Shown: positions 55,818 through 64,000 of the stretch, piece after piece
How positions within the stretch are numbered: the stretch's first letter is position 1
Layout: each line of letters starts with the position of its first letter
Assembly (NCBI GenBank): GCA_944472135.2
Contig: OX235262.1
Location: 166,841,509 to 166,905,508 of the forward strand
Length of the DNA stretch: 64,000 nt
Reading direction: 5' to 3'
Origin: Trichobilharzia regenti
Lineage: Eukaryota; Platyhelminthes; Trematoda; Strigeidida; Schistosomatidae
The notes under the pieces: model-generated
Seen by the model: the letters and a program-made list of their open reading frames with translations, nothing else
Database searches by the model: none
Told to the model about the DNA's origin: nothing
Made by a program: the position numbers and the translations under genes

Positions 55818-56500
55818 TCAAGCGAAAAACCACAGGGGAATTAGAAACACAAGTTTATAGGAAATCAACTCACACAGACCCGATACTGAATTACAAGAGC
55901 AACAATCCAATAACACACAAAAGGAATTGCATACAAACACTATTCAAGAGAGCAAGGACTCACTGCAGCACTCCCACCTTAAGGAAAATTGAAGAAAAGT
56001 ATCCCAGGGACGTCTTCCAAAAGAATGTATATCCACGGAATTTCATCAAGAGACATATACCTCCAAGCCAACCTATCAAAGCAAAAGCCACCAAGGAAAG
56101 CACAAAGAAAATCGCCCTACCATATATAAACGGCATTTCAGAAATCACTACAAGACTCTTTAAAATGACGTCGTACTCAAATCAACAAAATCACATCAGT
56201 AAGTTATATGTCAGCCAGAAGACTCAACAACGAAAGAAGATAGAACCAACATCATCTACAAAATAAATCGTAACAATTGCGAAAAACACTACATTGGCCA
56301 AAGTGGACGTCCCCTTCGTCTTCTTATCCACGAGCATAAGCCAGTCGTCAAAAGACATGATATCCACTCCCTCATTTCACTACACACAGACAACCACGGA
56401 CATCAATTCGACTGGGACAACCAGCATTCAAATATTAGACAACGGAAATAACAAGAATGCTAGCGAATTTTTAGAACCGCTTGGCATTCCAATGAATCAT
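55800..56500 (+). pseudogene. PLE-E linker and GIY-YIG endonuclease
   Basis: The frame to 56266 includes TPTLRKIEEKYPRDVFQKN, FIKRHIPPSQP and KKIALPYINGISEITTRLFK (the PLE linker). Then, shifted, IIYKINRNNCEKHYIGQSGR and LLIHEHKP (about 56246-56335), with NHGHQFDWDN near 56393. GIY, YIG, arginine and EHK positions are present. At least two frameshifts separate it from the RT. Confidence 0.8.
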
Positions 56501-56725
56501 CAATCAATAGACACATCGAGATAGGCAAAATTTACCAACCAATAAGAAGGAAACCTCAAACACGAAGGGTCAAAGTTCAAGTCACAGAAACAATCAGTTC
56601 CAATACAAGTAACCTAGAAGGTGTGAAAACACACATAAACAACTAATCACGTCCAAGGTCACCAGGAGGGTTGATGAATAAACTCGTGGATAAATCTAAA
56701 AGCTCACTTCAATTTGAAGTATGCG

Positions 56726-56760
56726 CTGAAGATGTCACCCAGTAGGGTGATGAAAGCTTC
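56726..56760 (+). ncRNA. Hammerhead-like motif at PLE-E 3' end
   Basis: CTGAAGA (56726-56732) matches C3 to A9. Stem II is TCACCC-AGTA-GGGTGA (56735-56750), 6 pairs with a 4-nt loop. Then GAAA (56752-56755) and an AGCT palindrome with TTC as the short stem III and cleavage side. Stem I pairing (TGC with GCA in other copies) is short. Resembles the PLE-associated hammerhead type. Confidence 0.55.
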
Positions 56761-57289
56761 ACAAACTAACCATCCAACTCAGAGAACACAATCACATCAA
56801 AATCTTGCTGTTTCTAGCACTAATGCTGCTGGATATTTTCTTTGAGATTTTGTATAACTGCTGACTCATACATCAAAATACTAAACATATTTAATCTACA
56901 CTGTACATTTTTCCTTTCGTTTTATGAATCTGAACAGAACAAAGAATACGTTTATGTTATTTCAAATTTATTGTTCATTAAACTCCAGACTGTTTTTTAT
57001 TAACTCTGAATATGAAAGAGAATGTTGGTGTGTTTCGTTATATATTCAGGAGCACATCTGCATTACTTTGTGTTCTCTGAATTCTCCGTTAGCTGGCTCA
57101 CATCTTTATCCGTTCCACCTGTAGTGTAGAAATGAGACTGCCCAGATAATTTGGAGAAGTGACTTGTTTCAAATTTCTCCCTATGGTAGTGATTAGCATT
57201 TGTTAGTTTCCAGTAACCAGATTCCTTCATCACCTCTTTCCACTTTATGTTCACTTGTAGCTATCATTGCTGAATAAATTCATTTACAT

Positions 57290-57400
57290 GAAGAAGATTT
57301 CTGACTCAGGTGAGTGATTTTGGTGTAGTTGTATTCTCTAAGCTTATATAAAGTACGCGTTGAGGATTTTGCCTGGTAAGGCGATGAAAGCTTTGGAATT
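57290..57400 (+). repeat. PLE-E-like 3' terminal fragment
   Basis: GTTGAGGATTTTGCC, TGGTA, GGCGATGAAAGCTTTGG (57359-57397) reproduce the PLE-E terminal fold with a covarying stem II (TTGCC/GGCGA). The surrounding sequence (GTATTCTCTAAGCTT) also resembles that end. No coding part. Confidence 0.45.
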
Positions 57401-57444
57401 AAAACATCAAGCTAAAGAAAAACCACTACTTCAAAAACGTATGT

Positions 57445-57643
57445 GTGCGTCGGTGGCACAGTGGTTAGGACTCTCGCCGACCATGCACATAGTCCGGGGT
57501 TCGAGACCACACCGATGCACACCTGATATCTATGGTCGGCCTGGAAATTTGGGCTACCGATATCCACGCTGAAAATTCCATACTTGCTCCAAAAATATGG
57601 CGTGAAACCAAGCTGTAATCAAAAGAAAAAATAATTAAATAAA
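57445..57643 (+). mobile_element. SINE-1, full-length copy
   Basis: A box TGGCACAGTGG, B box GGGTTCGAGACC, then CTGATATCTATGGTCGGCC, GGGCTACCGATATCC, CCAAAAATATGGCGTG, and an A-rich tail. Confidence 0.85.
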
Positions 57644-57774
57644 TATGAATTGTAATATAACTTATGTGCACAAATACCTTCAAGTGCTTAGAAAAATAAA
57701 AGTCAACTGTTCCGTGTACTTTCTAATAAACAGTTAAACAAATAGTTGACATCTGGATGTATTGTTATAACACA

Positions 57775-57845
57775 TAGTCACTCAGGTGTACTGGACAGGT
57801 GATTCGTCCTAGTTTAGGATTCTTCAGAGGTAGTCATCTGTAACG
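57775..57845 (-). mobile_element. SINE-2 ribozyme fragment
   Basis: Minus strand: CTGAAGA core kept, stem II ATCC/GGAC with one mismatch, GAAT in place of GAAA, CACCTG stem III, TC, CAGTAC. Short remnant. Confidence 0.55.
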
Positions 57846-58602
57846 CCATCTGAAACCAAACTCAGTGCCTTCAAACAAGGAAATGAACTCGATGATTATA
57901 GAGTCTGGGAAAAATTACTTCCCACATTTCTTGTTAAAGGTAAAAAATGACATTCTTCTCGACCAAAATGTCGTTTATACCCCTTGTTAGAAGGAAAAGT
58001 TTGGGTATAGCATTATAGATGAACAGATAAAGCCCAAACCAACAAAGAACACCCTATCTATGTGTCAAAAAAGACGCTGTATATGATTGTGACGCTCAAA
58101 GGAAACATTCTAGGTAACATGCTAAAGAAGAGAAGATCTAACAACCTGAGAAAGAACGTTCTCTAATTCTGCATAACGATGAGTATTCTCTAGCCGCTCA
58201 TTGACATTTAACAATTCCAAAGATAAAAAATCTCATTTAACCACTTCTGTATGGATCTACCAGTTTGAGTGCTCATGTGGAGTGAGATGTATAAGTCGTT
58301 TGATTCAGAGAACAATATCCTGCTTGGCAACAAAAAAGGTAACAGTAGATCAATGAGCAGTGGAATAACTGAGTATGTACTCAAAATTAGTCACTCATTA
58401 TGCAAGGAGAAGGCATTCAAAGTTATCTTCAAAGTCAAAATAAACCCCACGTAGACAGTAGGCTTACGTATACTTTGTACCGCCGAGGCCTTAGCGATTT
58501 TCTTTAAAAACACAGATTTATGTACACGGAAGAAACTTCTCCATCTCCTATTTCTACCTTGCCTATAATTGCAACTTCAATTGTTTTGTTATTAATCCCA
58601 TT

Positions 58603-58801
58603 TATTTTATTTTTTTTTTTTATTTTGATTTACAGCTTGATTCCACACCGTATTTTTGGTACAAGTATGGAATTTTCAGCATGGATATCGGTAGCCCAAA
58701 TTTTGCAGGCCGACCATAGATATCAGGTGTGCGCCGGCAGGGGATCGAACCTCGGACCATGTGCATGGTCGGCGAGAGTCCTAACCACTGTGCCACCGTG
58801 C
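58603..58801 (-). mobile_element. SINE-1, full-length copy
   Basis: On the minus strand: GTGGCACAGTGGTTAGGAC (A box), GAGGTTCGATCCCC (B box), CTGATATCTATGG, body, and a TCAAGCTGTAAATCAAAA end with a long A tract (T run 58608-58622). Confidence 0.85.
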
Positions 58802-59055
58802 ACTTTGCATAACATTTCAGTAATACACTTTTCGTAAATACCTACTAAATCATTTATTTTGGACGCTCGTCTCAATGCTGTTTTATTAAGATGTTATTTT
58901 TCTGGACGCCTTTCGTATTACGTAATCTTAGTCAAGACTTATTAATCTCCCCACCCACTCCTAGTTTCACTCTTATTATTTATCACATTTTTTGAAATAT
59001 TCTGGTGAAGTAAAAAATAACTCTGACTAATTCTGTTCTTGTCTGACAAACTTAA

Positions 59056-59251
59056 TGTGTACGCACAGTGGTTAGGACTCTCGCCGACCATGCACATGGT
59101 CCGGAATTCAAGCCCACGCCGACGTACACCTGATATCTATGGTCGGCCTGGAAGATTGGGCTACCGATATCCATGCTGCAAATTCCATACTTGCTCCAAA
59201 AATACGGTGTGGAATCAAGCTGTAGTCAAAAATAAAAAAATAAAATAAATA
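59056..59251 (+). mobile_element. SINE-1 copy
   Basis: GCACAGTGGTTAGGACTCTCG (A box partly kept), a B box mutated to GGAATTCAAGCCC, CTGATATCTATGGTCGGCC, body, and an A-rich tail with AAATAAATAAAA. Confidence 0.85.
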
Positions 59252-59711
59252 AAAAATTATCACATATAACTGTGATAATACAGCTAACTGAATGAATTCG
59301 CCGTAAAGAGACTCTTTGCCGAACATTTTTTCTCATTTTCATATCTAAATGGACACTTTTCGGTCAAATGTTTGTTCAAGTGGTCTGTACAAGTTGCTCG
59401 AGGATAAAGTTTTCACGGAAAGGAGAAGCATACACGTCTTGACTCACAACTAATATTCCCTCTCCCAGTGGCTACATGGTCACCATCTTAGTTATTTGGT
59501 GGCATATTTTGGAAACTGCAGGAAACCCACGTCCTCGTCCAAAGGAGACTCCAACATAACATGTGGATTATATCTTTGGATTACATTCATTAAGTTTATG
59601 AAGAGGTAACCTAGTCTCATTCTTGGGTAACTGTAATCCCTTATAATTCATTATCCTTATTTATGGCAATATATATCGCTTAAATAATTTTATTCCTCTA
59701 CATTCTCAATG

Positions 59712-59915
59712 GAATATAAGGCTTCGAGCTAGAAGTTTGAAGTTTTGGAAGCAGGAGTTTTTCTTTTACGGAGTTGGATTGATAGTCTCATGCCCGACCT
59801 TTCCGCTTTATCAGTCTTATCATTGGCTTGGTGAGGTGAAGGAGTGCGTTAGCCAGGGATCGAACGCTGAACCATATGGGTGGTTGGCGAACATTCTACC
59901 GCTTAGCCACCAACT
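59712..59915 (-). mobile_element. SINE-3 copy
   Basis: On the minus strand: GGTGGCTAAGCGGTAGAATG (A-box-like), B-box-like CGTTCGATCCC, CCTCACCAAGCCAATG, GGCATGAGACTATCAATCC, and the CTTCAAACTTCTAGCTCGAAGCC end. Confidence 0.75.
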
Positions 59916-60069
59916 CAGAGATATGTTGTGTTATTTAAGTTTTAATTTGATATTCCATATAATCACCGAGTTTACTGTTTCATCCGATGCACAAACATCA
60001 AGTAAATGGAACGAAATCTATTGGTCTATGAATTCTAAACTTCTGTAGATTTGATGCCTTGTGAAGTCA

Positions 60070-60180
60070 TCGACGTGCACTAATGAAAACTCTTAAACTA
60101 GGACGAAACATATGTCAAGTGATACTTCATTTCCAGTGGTTCTGTAAGTGTCATGAGACTGTAGTGCAATTTGTCATAGC
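60070..60180 (+). mobile_element. SINE-2 fragment
   Basis: Contains ACTCTTAAACTAGGACGAAACA and TTCCAGTGGTTCTGTAAGTG. The ribozyme core and stem I are lost. Confidence 0.55.
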
Positions 60181-60388
60181 TAAAGCACTATAATTTTTTA
60201 AACACAAATTCAGTCGCTAAATTGCCAACTAAATTATTTTAATATGATGATCGTTGATACAGTTTCCTTATAAAAACGTTAGATTCACTGGTTTACTCAC
60301 AATAGCAGTAATGAATTCCGATTACATACAGTTGAATTCTGAGTCACCCAGTTAGAATGATTTAGTGTGCATTTTAATGAAATTTAGA

Positions 60389-60960
60389 TTTTCCCGTCAA
60401 CTGATTGGACCAAAGTGCTCGGTCTCAGGTTGACATGTCGGCTTCTTGTGCAGATGCTTCGATGATGTCTGGTCATATAACTTGAAGTCAGTTGATAGAT
60501 GGTGACTAGCAGTGGAGTTGAGGGTGCACACTTCACCTTTTGCAGGAGTCGTAATCTGGATCTACCTGCATTCCTCAGTGAGTGATGATGTTCACCCCCG
60601 AGGCTCGAACCCAGTGCATACCATTTAAATTCTAATTACATACCCAGACATTGTTGGAGCATCTGCACAAGAATCCCACATGTCAACCTGAGATTGAGTA
60701 CGTCGGTCCAAACAATCAACGAGAAAATCTAAAATTCAATTAAATTAATATGACCCGTTGCACAAGATGTGGCTGTCGTGGACCAAGTGGTCTAGTGGAT
60801 AGCGCTTTGGCGATTTTTTAACTATGGGTACTGTGTTCGAGCCTCGGTGGGAAAATCATCACTCACTAGGGTATGCAAGTACATTTAGATGACGAGTCCC
60901 AAACAGGACGAAATGCGCATCCTGGATTCCACTGCTTGTCACCACTCACCAATTAAATTC
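60389..60960. mobile_element. SM-alpha palindrome (inverted copies)
   Basis: 60389-60640 on the minus strand is an SM-alpha unit: B box GGTTCGAGCC complement near 60610, a damaged ribozyme (60535-60585), CCACTGCTAGTCACCAT, and a 3' extension (GCATCTGCACAAGAAGCCGAC). 60640-60725 repeats that extension on the plus strand. 60745-60960 is a plus-strand unit with A box TGGACCAAGTGG, B box TGTTCGAGCC and a ribozyme. Confidence 0.75.
60883..60927 (+). ncRNA. SM-alpha hammerhead, C3 to A
   Basis: Stem I ATTTAG/CTGGAT with two G-T wobbles, core ATGACGA, GTCC/GGAC stem II, GAAA, TGCGCA stem III, TC. C3 is A. Confidence 0.75.
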
Positions 60961-61539
60961 TTAGTGGATATCGTTTAAGGAAGAAAATAGACAAAGTATT
61001 ACGCTCTAGCGTTTCAAAAGTAATATTTGTCACTATTGCAGAATTCGGCTCAGTCCTGATTTCACCTTCTTGTTCACATCTGCGATGCCTATTTTAATGA
61101 ATTAGAATCTACTAGATGTAAAGTGTCATACATCTAAGTGTTAATTTTCCTGTCACGTGGAATTTGTTTTTAACACGAAAAACCAATTTATGTGTAACAT
61201 AAATATTCCAAAGTTATTACTTTTTTCATTGTAATCTACAAACGAAGTTTTCTTTAGATTCAGGTTCAGCGTGAGCCTTCAAAATAACTAAAAATAGGAT
61301 TATACTAATCAGAAGATAAAGAAATGCCTAAGAAACTAGATTTAAATTTTGTTTTTATTTGTTTTAAACGTGAGTGAAAGCGCGAAAACTTAAGTAATAT
61401 AATAGGTTACTTTTAACTAAGGAACTTTTACCGTCTGTGGATGAATTTCACATTTTCTAATGAGCATCAAGGTAAAGCTTGTATTGTCAGCGTAAATGAG
61501 GTGTACATTCTTATTTAGAAATTGAACTTATGGAGTAGA

Positions 61540-61700
61540 AATATGCTGATGATGCTACTGAACAGACGAAAAGACTATACGCCTCTTTAATATCAAAATG
61601 CTGAAATGAAAACACCAGCTGTAGTTGGAATAAGTTGGATAGTGAATGTAGACAAAGAAGACTACGAAATACTGATGAAAGTCTTCGAAGATGTAAGAAC
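61540..61700 (+). pseudogene. Possible LINE RT remnant (YADD box)
   Basis: YADDATEQTKRLYASLISK appears in one frame near 61547-61600, resembling an RT motif C. No other RT block was found around it, so this may be chance. Confidence 0.25.
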
Positions 61701-62540
61701 GGATTAAATGACAATAAATGACTTAAGTGCATCCTTCAGTCATCTCTCACAAGAGTAATAAATTAGTTTATTATAAAAAAATGAAAGTAGTTTCATTTGT
61801 AAGTTACAAATCGCCTAACTATGTATAGAATATAACCAGTCCTGGCTCAGAAGCTTTGAAGAAGAATAACATCGTCTGTTTCACTTCAGAATAACGAGAA
61901 CATTTCACTTGCAGAACTCAGAAGTTAGATATCTTGCATAAAATCTTAAAAACAACATAGTTTAATTCACTTCTCTAGACCATTTGTGGGAGTCGTCTAC
62001 CTCTGTATAGTCACAGTGACCAAAGCAACACATTTTTATGCCCAACAAATGATGTTTCAAGGACTCTATCGCTAGTAAACGCAGATCGATGCTTTACATC
62101 TGCTGATAATGATCAGGAAGATGTCTATGGCACCGTTGAAAATCACGAGATTTGTATTTTCGTCATTCATTCTAGGGTTGTTCAGAATTGGCACTTATCC
62201 ACTTTCTCCTGGTCTTTCATGTCAGGCACACTTTGGATCCTTTGAATTTTACTCACTATGTTACATGATTCCCTTTTCATTTGAACAAATTTTGATTTTC
62301 CAATCTTTCGAGTTCCAATCACTGTATTTTATTATTTATGATTACGCAGCTGTCATTGGATTTGAACCGCCCTAACAAAAAAACTACTCACTTTTTATGG
62401 GGAACTTTGCTCATAGTATATATATATATATGTATAGTAAGAAATTCAGATCACCTTATTATGCTTACGATCAGTTCACTATGGCTGTGGCGACCAAAAC
62501 CTACTCTATGTGCTCTGAGAGCAGGAAACCAGCCAGTGTT
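61700..62540. other. No recognisable gene
   Basis: AT-rich sequence. An 88-codon frame at 62109-62375 has no recognisable motif. A (TA)n run lies at 62419-62432. Confidence 0.4.
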
Positions 62541-62559
62541 TTATATTCTATAGCTGACA

Positions 62560-63015
62560 AAACTTTCTCGAGGCGATTACATTCAGAAAATGTCCTAAAG
62601 ACAGCAAAAAGATGATTTTTGTGGCTACATCAATGCGGCTCTGTTTAATAACGATAACATGGTAAGGTTGAAATCACCACAACAGTTCTATAGGCCAGCA
62701 ACACAGTCTAGTCCAAGCACAAAACAAGCACTTAGAATTCGTTGGGACATTTCATATAAGTTGAGGTCAAAACTCTGCCCACAAGAATCAGACAACGACG
62801 CTTTCTGAAGACATTCCAAGATCAAAATCACCTTCATTCACTCAAATAAAATCCCATCGCTAAACAACACATTATCAATATATCACACAACCGGCACAAA
62901 GTGAAACACTGAAATTAGAGATTGAGCAAGAACAAAGACAAACAATAAGGATGAAATCGATGGGTGGTGCGCGAATGTCAGGACAATTACATGCAATCTA
63001 GGGGAGAAAGGGTTG
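62560..63015 (-). repeat. R1 interspersed repeat, partial
   Basis: Minus copy: GCGGCTCTGTTTAATAACG near 62635, CAAGAATCAGACAACGAC near 62782, CAAAATCACCTTCATTCACTC near 62822, AACAACACATTATCAATATATC near 62863. Confidence 0.65.
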
Positions 63016-63039
63016 ACAAATTGACGGGATACTAGCTAG

Positions 63040-63345
63040 TAGCTAGTGTGATGTATCTAGTCTTTTGTTTGATGCAGATTGAATTCCGTCAGTAGAGTTT
63101 GCAGTGTGGTCACCATTCCAGGTGGCGGGAAGCCTTAGTCCTAGATTTTGTGTTAGTTGACAGTCGTCAGCAAGGAGCATCTGCGGTCTTAAACGAACTC
63201 GTGTTCGTCGTGAGATTCGAACCAATTTGACTCAGTACTGCAGTCAGAGATGTTACCACTAATCATCCTAGGTCGTAGAGACGCCCTATTGACGAGCGTC
63301 AACTAGCGCTATTGCCTCCAACCATCTTCTATCAACAAACATCAG
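63040..63345 (-). mobile_element. SINE-4 copy
   Basis: Minus strand: GACTGCAGTACTGAGTCAAA, GGTTCGAATCTCACG (B box), then CTTGCTGACGACTGTCAACTAACAC and CTTCCCGCCACCTGG. Matches the halves of 17485-18050. Confidence 0.65.
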
Positions 63346-63429
63346 AATTAGTGTAAATATTGTGATTACATCGTTCAGGAGGTATTTTAAAAGTAGTTAT
63401 TTCACCACAATCGCATTCAATCAACGGTC

Positions 63430-63715
63430 ATCACGAGGGGACTGATCCATGATGATAATCCAAATGTGCATTTCACCCTATTTGAGATTCGTCATCTGGA
63501 TGTACCTGTATTCCCTCACTCACTGGGTAATGCATATACACCACACGCAAGATGAAATGCGCATCCTGGACCCCACTGCTAGTCACCATGATCCAACTGA
63601 CTTCAAGTTACATGCCCAGACATCGTCGAAGCATCCGCACAAGAAGCCGATATGACAACCTGAGACCGAGCACTTCGGTTCAATCAATCGACGGGACAAT
63701 TTAAAGTTGAATTAA
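63430..63715. mobile_element. SM-alpha inverted pair, partial
   Basis: 63440-63530 (minus) contains CAGGTACATCCAG, ATGACGA, ATCTCAAATAGGGT and GAAATGCAC (ribozyme with C3 to A and altered stem II). 63550-63715 (plus) restarts inside the ribozyme (GAAATGCGCATCCTGG) and carries CCACTGCTAGTCACCATGATCC and the 3' extension. Confidence 0.7.
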
Positions 63716-64000
63716 ATAAAAAATATGACTTAATTTGTAGACTGTTTTCAATTACAATCTTGTGAAGTTCATGGGTGTATATATCGTGAAATAAATCGCC
63801 AATTGGTGTTTCGCTTAAAATAATTAACTAGTTATTCGTTTTTATCAACCATATTTACAACTTTAAAATGAACTGAATAATATTAAATAATACAAAGAAT
63901 GGAACGTATTTTAGTGACCGGAAATTGATCCAGTTCATTTTTAGGAACGAAATCTAACGCCTGTATATATGTAAATGTATGTTGAATAATAGTCAAAATG

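Larger units (their letters stand above)
54958..56806 (+). mobile_element. PLE-E, head-to-head copy
   Basis: 54958-55145 is an inverted copy of the 3' end (compare 56620-56806). Sense coding runs from about 55150 to 56500, then the 3' region. GCTGTTT occurs just outside both ends (54951-54957 and 56807-56813), a possible target duplication. The plan is the same as PLE-A: outward 3' ends on both sides. Confidence 0.8.
57900..59335 (+). pseudogene. PLE-A remnant with two nested SINE-1 copies
   Basis: An NMLKKRRSNNLRKNV-like linker near 58118, IYQFECSCGVRCISR (GIY-YIG with YIG changed to CIS, about 58256-58302), then decayed PLE-A C-terminal codons to about 58530 (YVHGRNF for CVQKKYV). The 3' UTR is split by SINE-1 copies, and a PLE-A terminal motif ends at 59285-59330 (CTGAATGAATTCG, GTAAAGAGACTCTTTG). 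Layout follows PLE-A. Confidence 0.7.

Noticed and set aside
61540..61600. Confident LINE RT at the YADD box
   Set aside because: No second RT block nearby, so it is kept only as a low-confidence feature.
1..64000. CRISPR arrays or bacterial operons
   Set aside because: No regularly spaced short repeats. The repeat content, SINEs and PLEs indicate an animal genome.

Overview
This is repeat-dense, AT-rich metazoan nuclear DNA. It is most likely from a blood fluke (genus Schistosoma). The evidence is the SM-alpha-type SINEs carrying hammerhead ribozymes, several lineages of Penelope-like element (PLE) with GIY-YIG endonuclease domains, and RTE-type LINEs ending in AATAAT tails. I recognise no host protein-coding exon, rRNA gene or functional tRNA gene. 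Almost everything I can name is a transposable element or its remains. The labels PLE-A to PLE-E, SINE-1 to SINE-4 and R1 are mine, used only to group copies inside this window.

Layout. 0.3-2.4 kb: two RTE 3' remnants. 3.2-8.8 kb: a SINE, a decayed PLE-B on the minus strand, then PLE-A. PLE-A is the best preserved PLE. It has 712-bp inverted arms (4787-5498 and 8011-8722) and an ORF split by a head-to-head hammerhead-SINE dimer (5916-6301) that is flanked by an exact 12-bp duplication. 8.8-18.6 kb: an R1 copy, SINEs, a CR1-like LINE remnant and PLE pieces. 19-30.3 kb: RTE remnants of two families, a solo LTR, R1 and SINEs. 31.5-39.1 kb: PLE-C (head-to-head), PLE-D and PLE-E remnants. 39.5-45.9 kb: a long interrupted inverted repeat (about 1.2 kb of shared sequence per arm) enclosing a PLE-A fragment and a truncated RTE. 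An SM-alpha SINE sits in its right arm. 46.9-52.5 kb: a PLE fragment, then the longest RTE ORF (endonuclease plus reverse transcriptase, catalytic FADD box lost), then an inverted RTE tail. 52.9-57.4 kb: a SINE dimer, R1, a second solo LTR with a 4-bp duplication, and PLE-E in head-to-head form. 57.4-64 kb: a PLE-A remnant with nested SINEs, SM-alpha palindromes, R1 and SINE-4.

How the parts relate. Two themes recur. First, hammerhead or hammerhead-like folds occur both in tRNA-derived SINEs (SM-alpha, SINE-2) and at the 3' ends of PLE lineages. Second, PLEs and hammerhead SINEs share one unusual insertion geometry: two copies head to head, both 3' ends facing outward, and in the best case one target-site duplication around the pair. 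This suggests (inference) that the hammerhead SINEs are mobilised by PLE machinery priming at both target ends. In contrast, SINE-3 combines a tRNA-like head with pieces of the RTE 5' region and RTE 3' tail, pointing to RTE as its driver.
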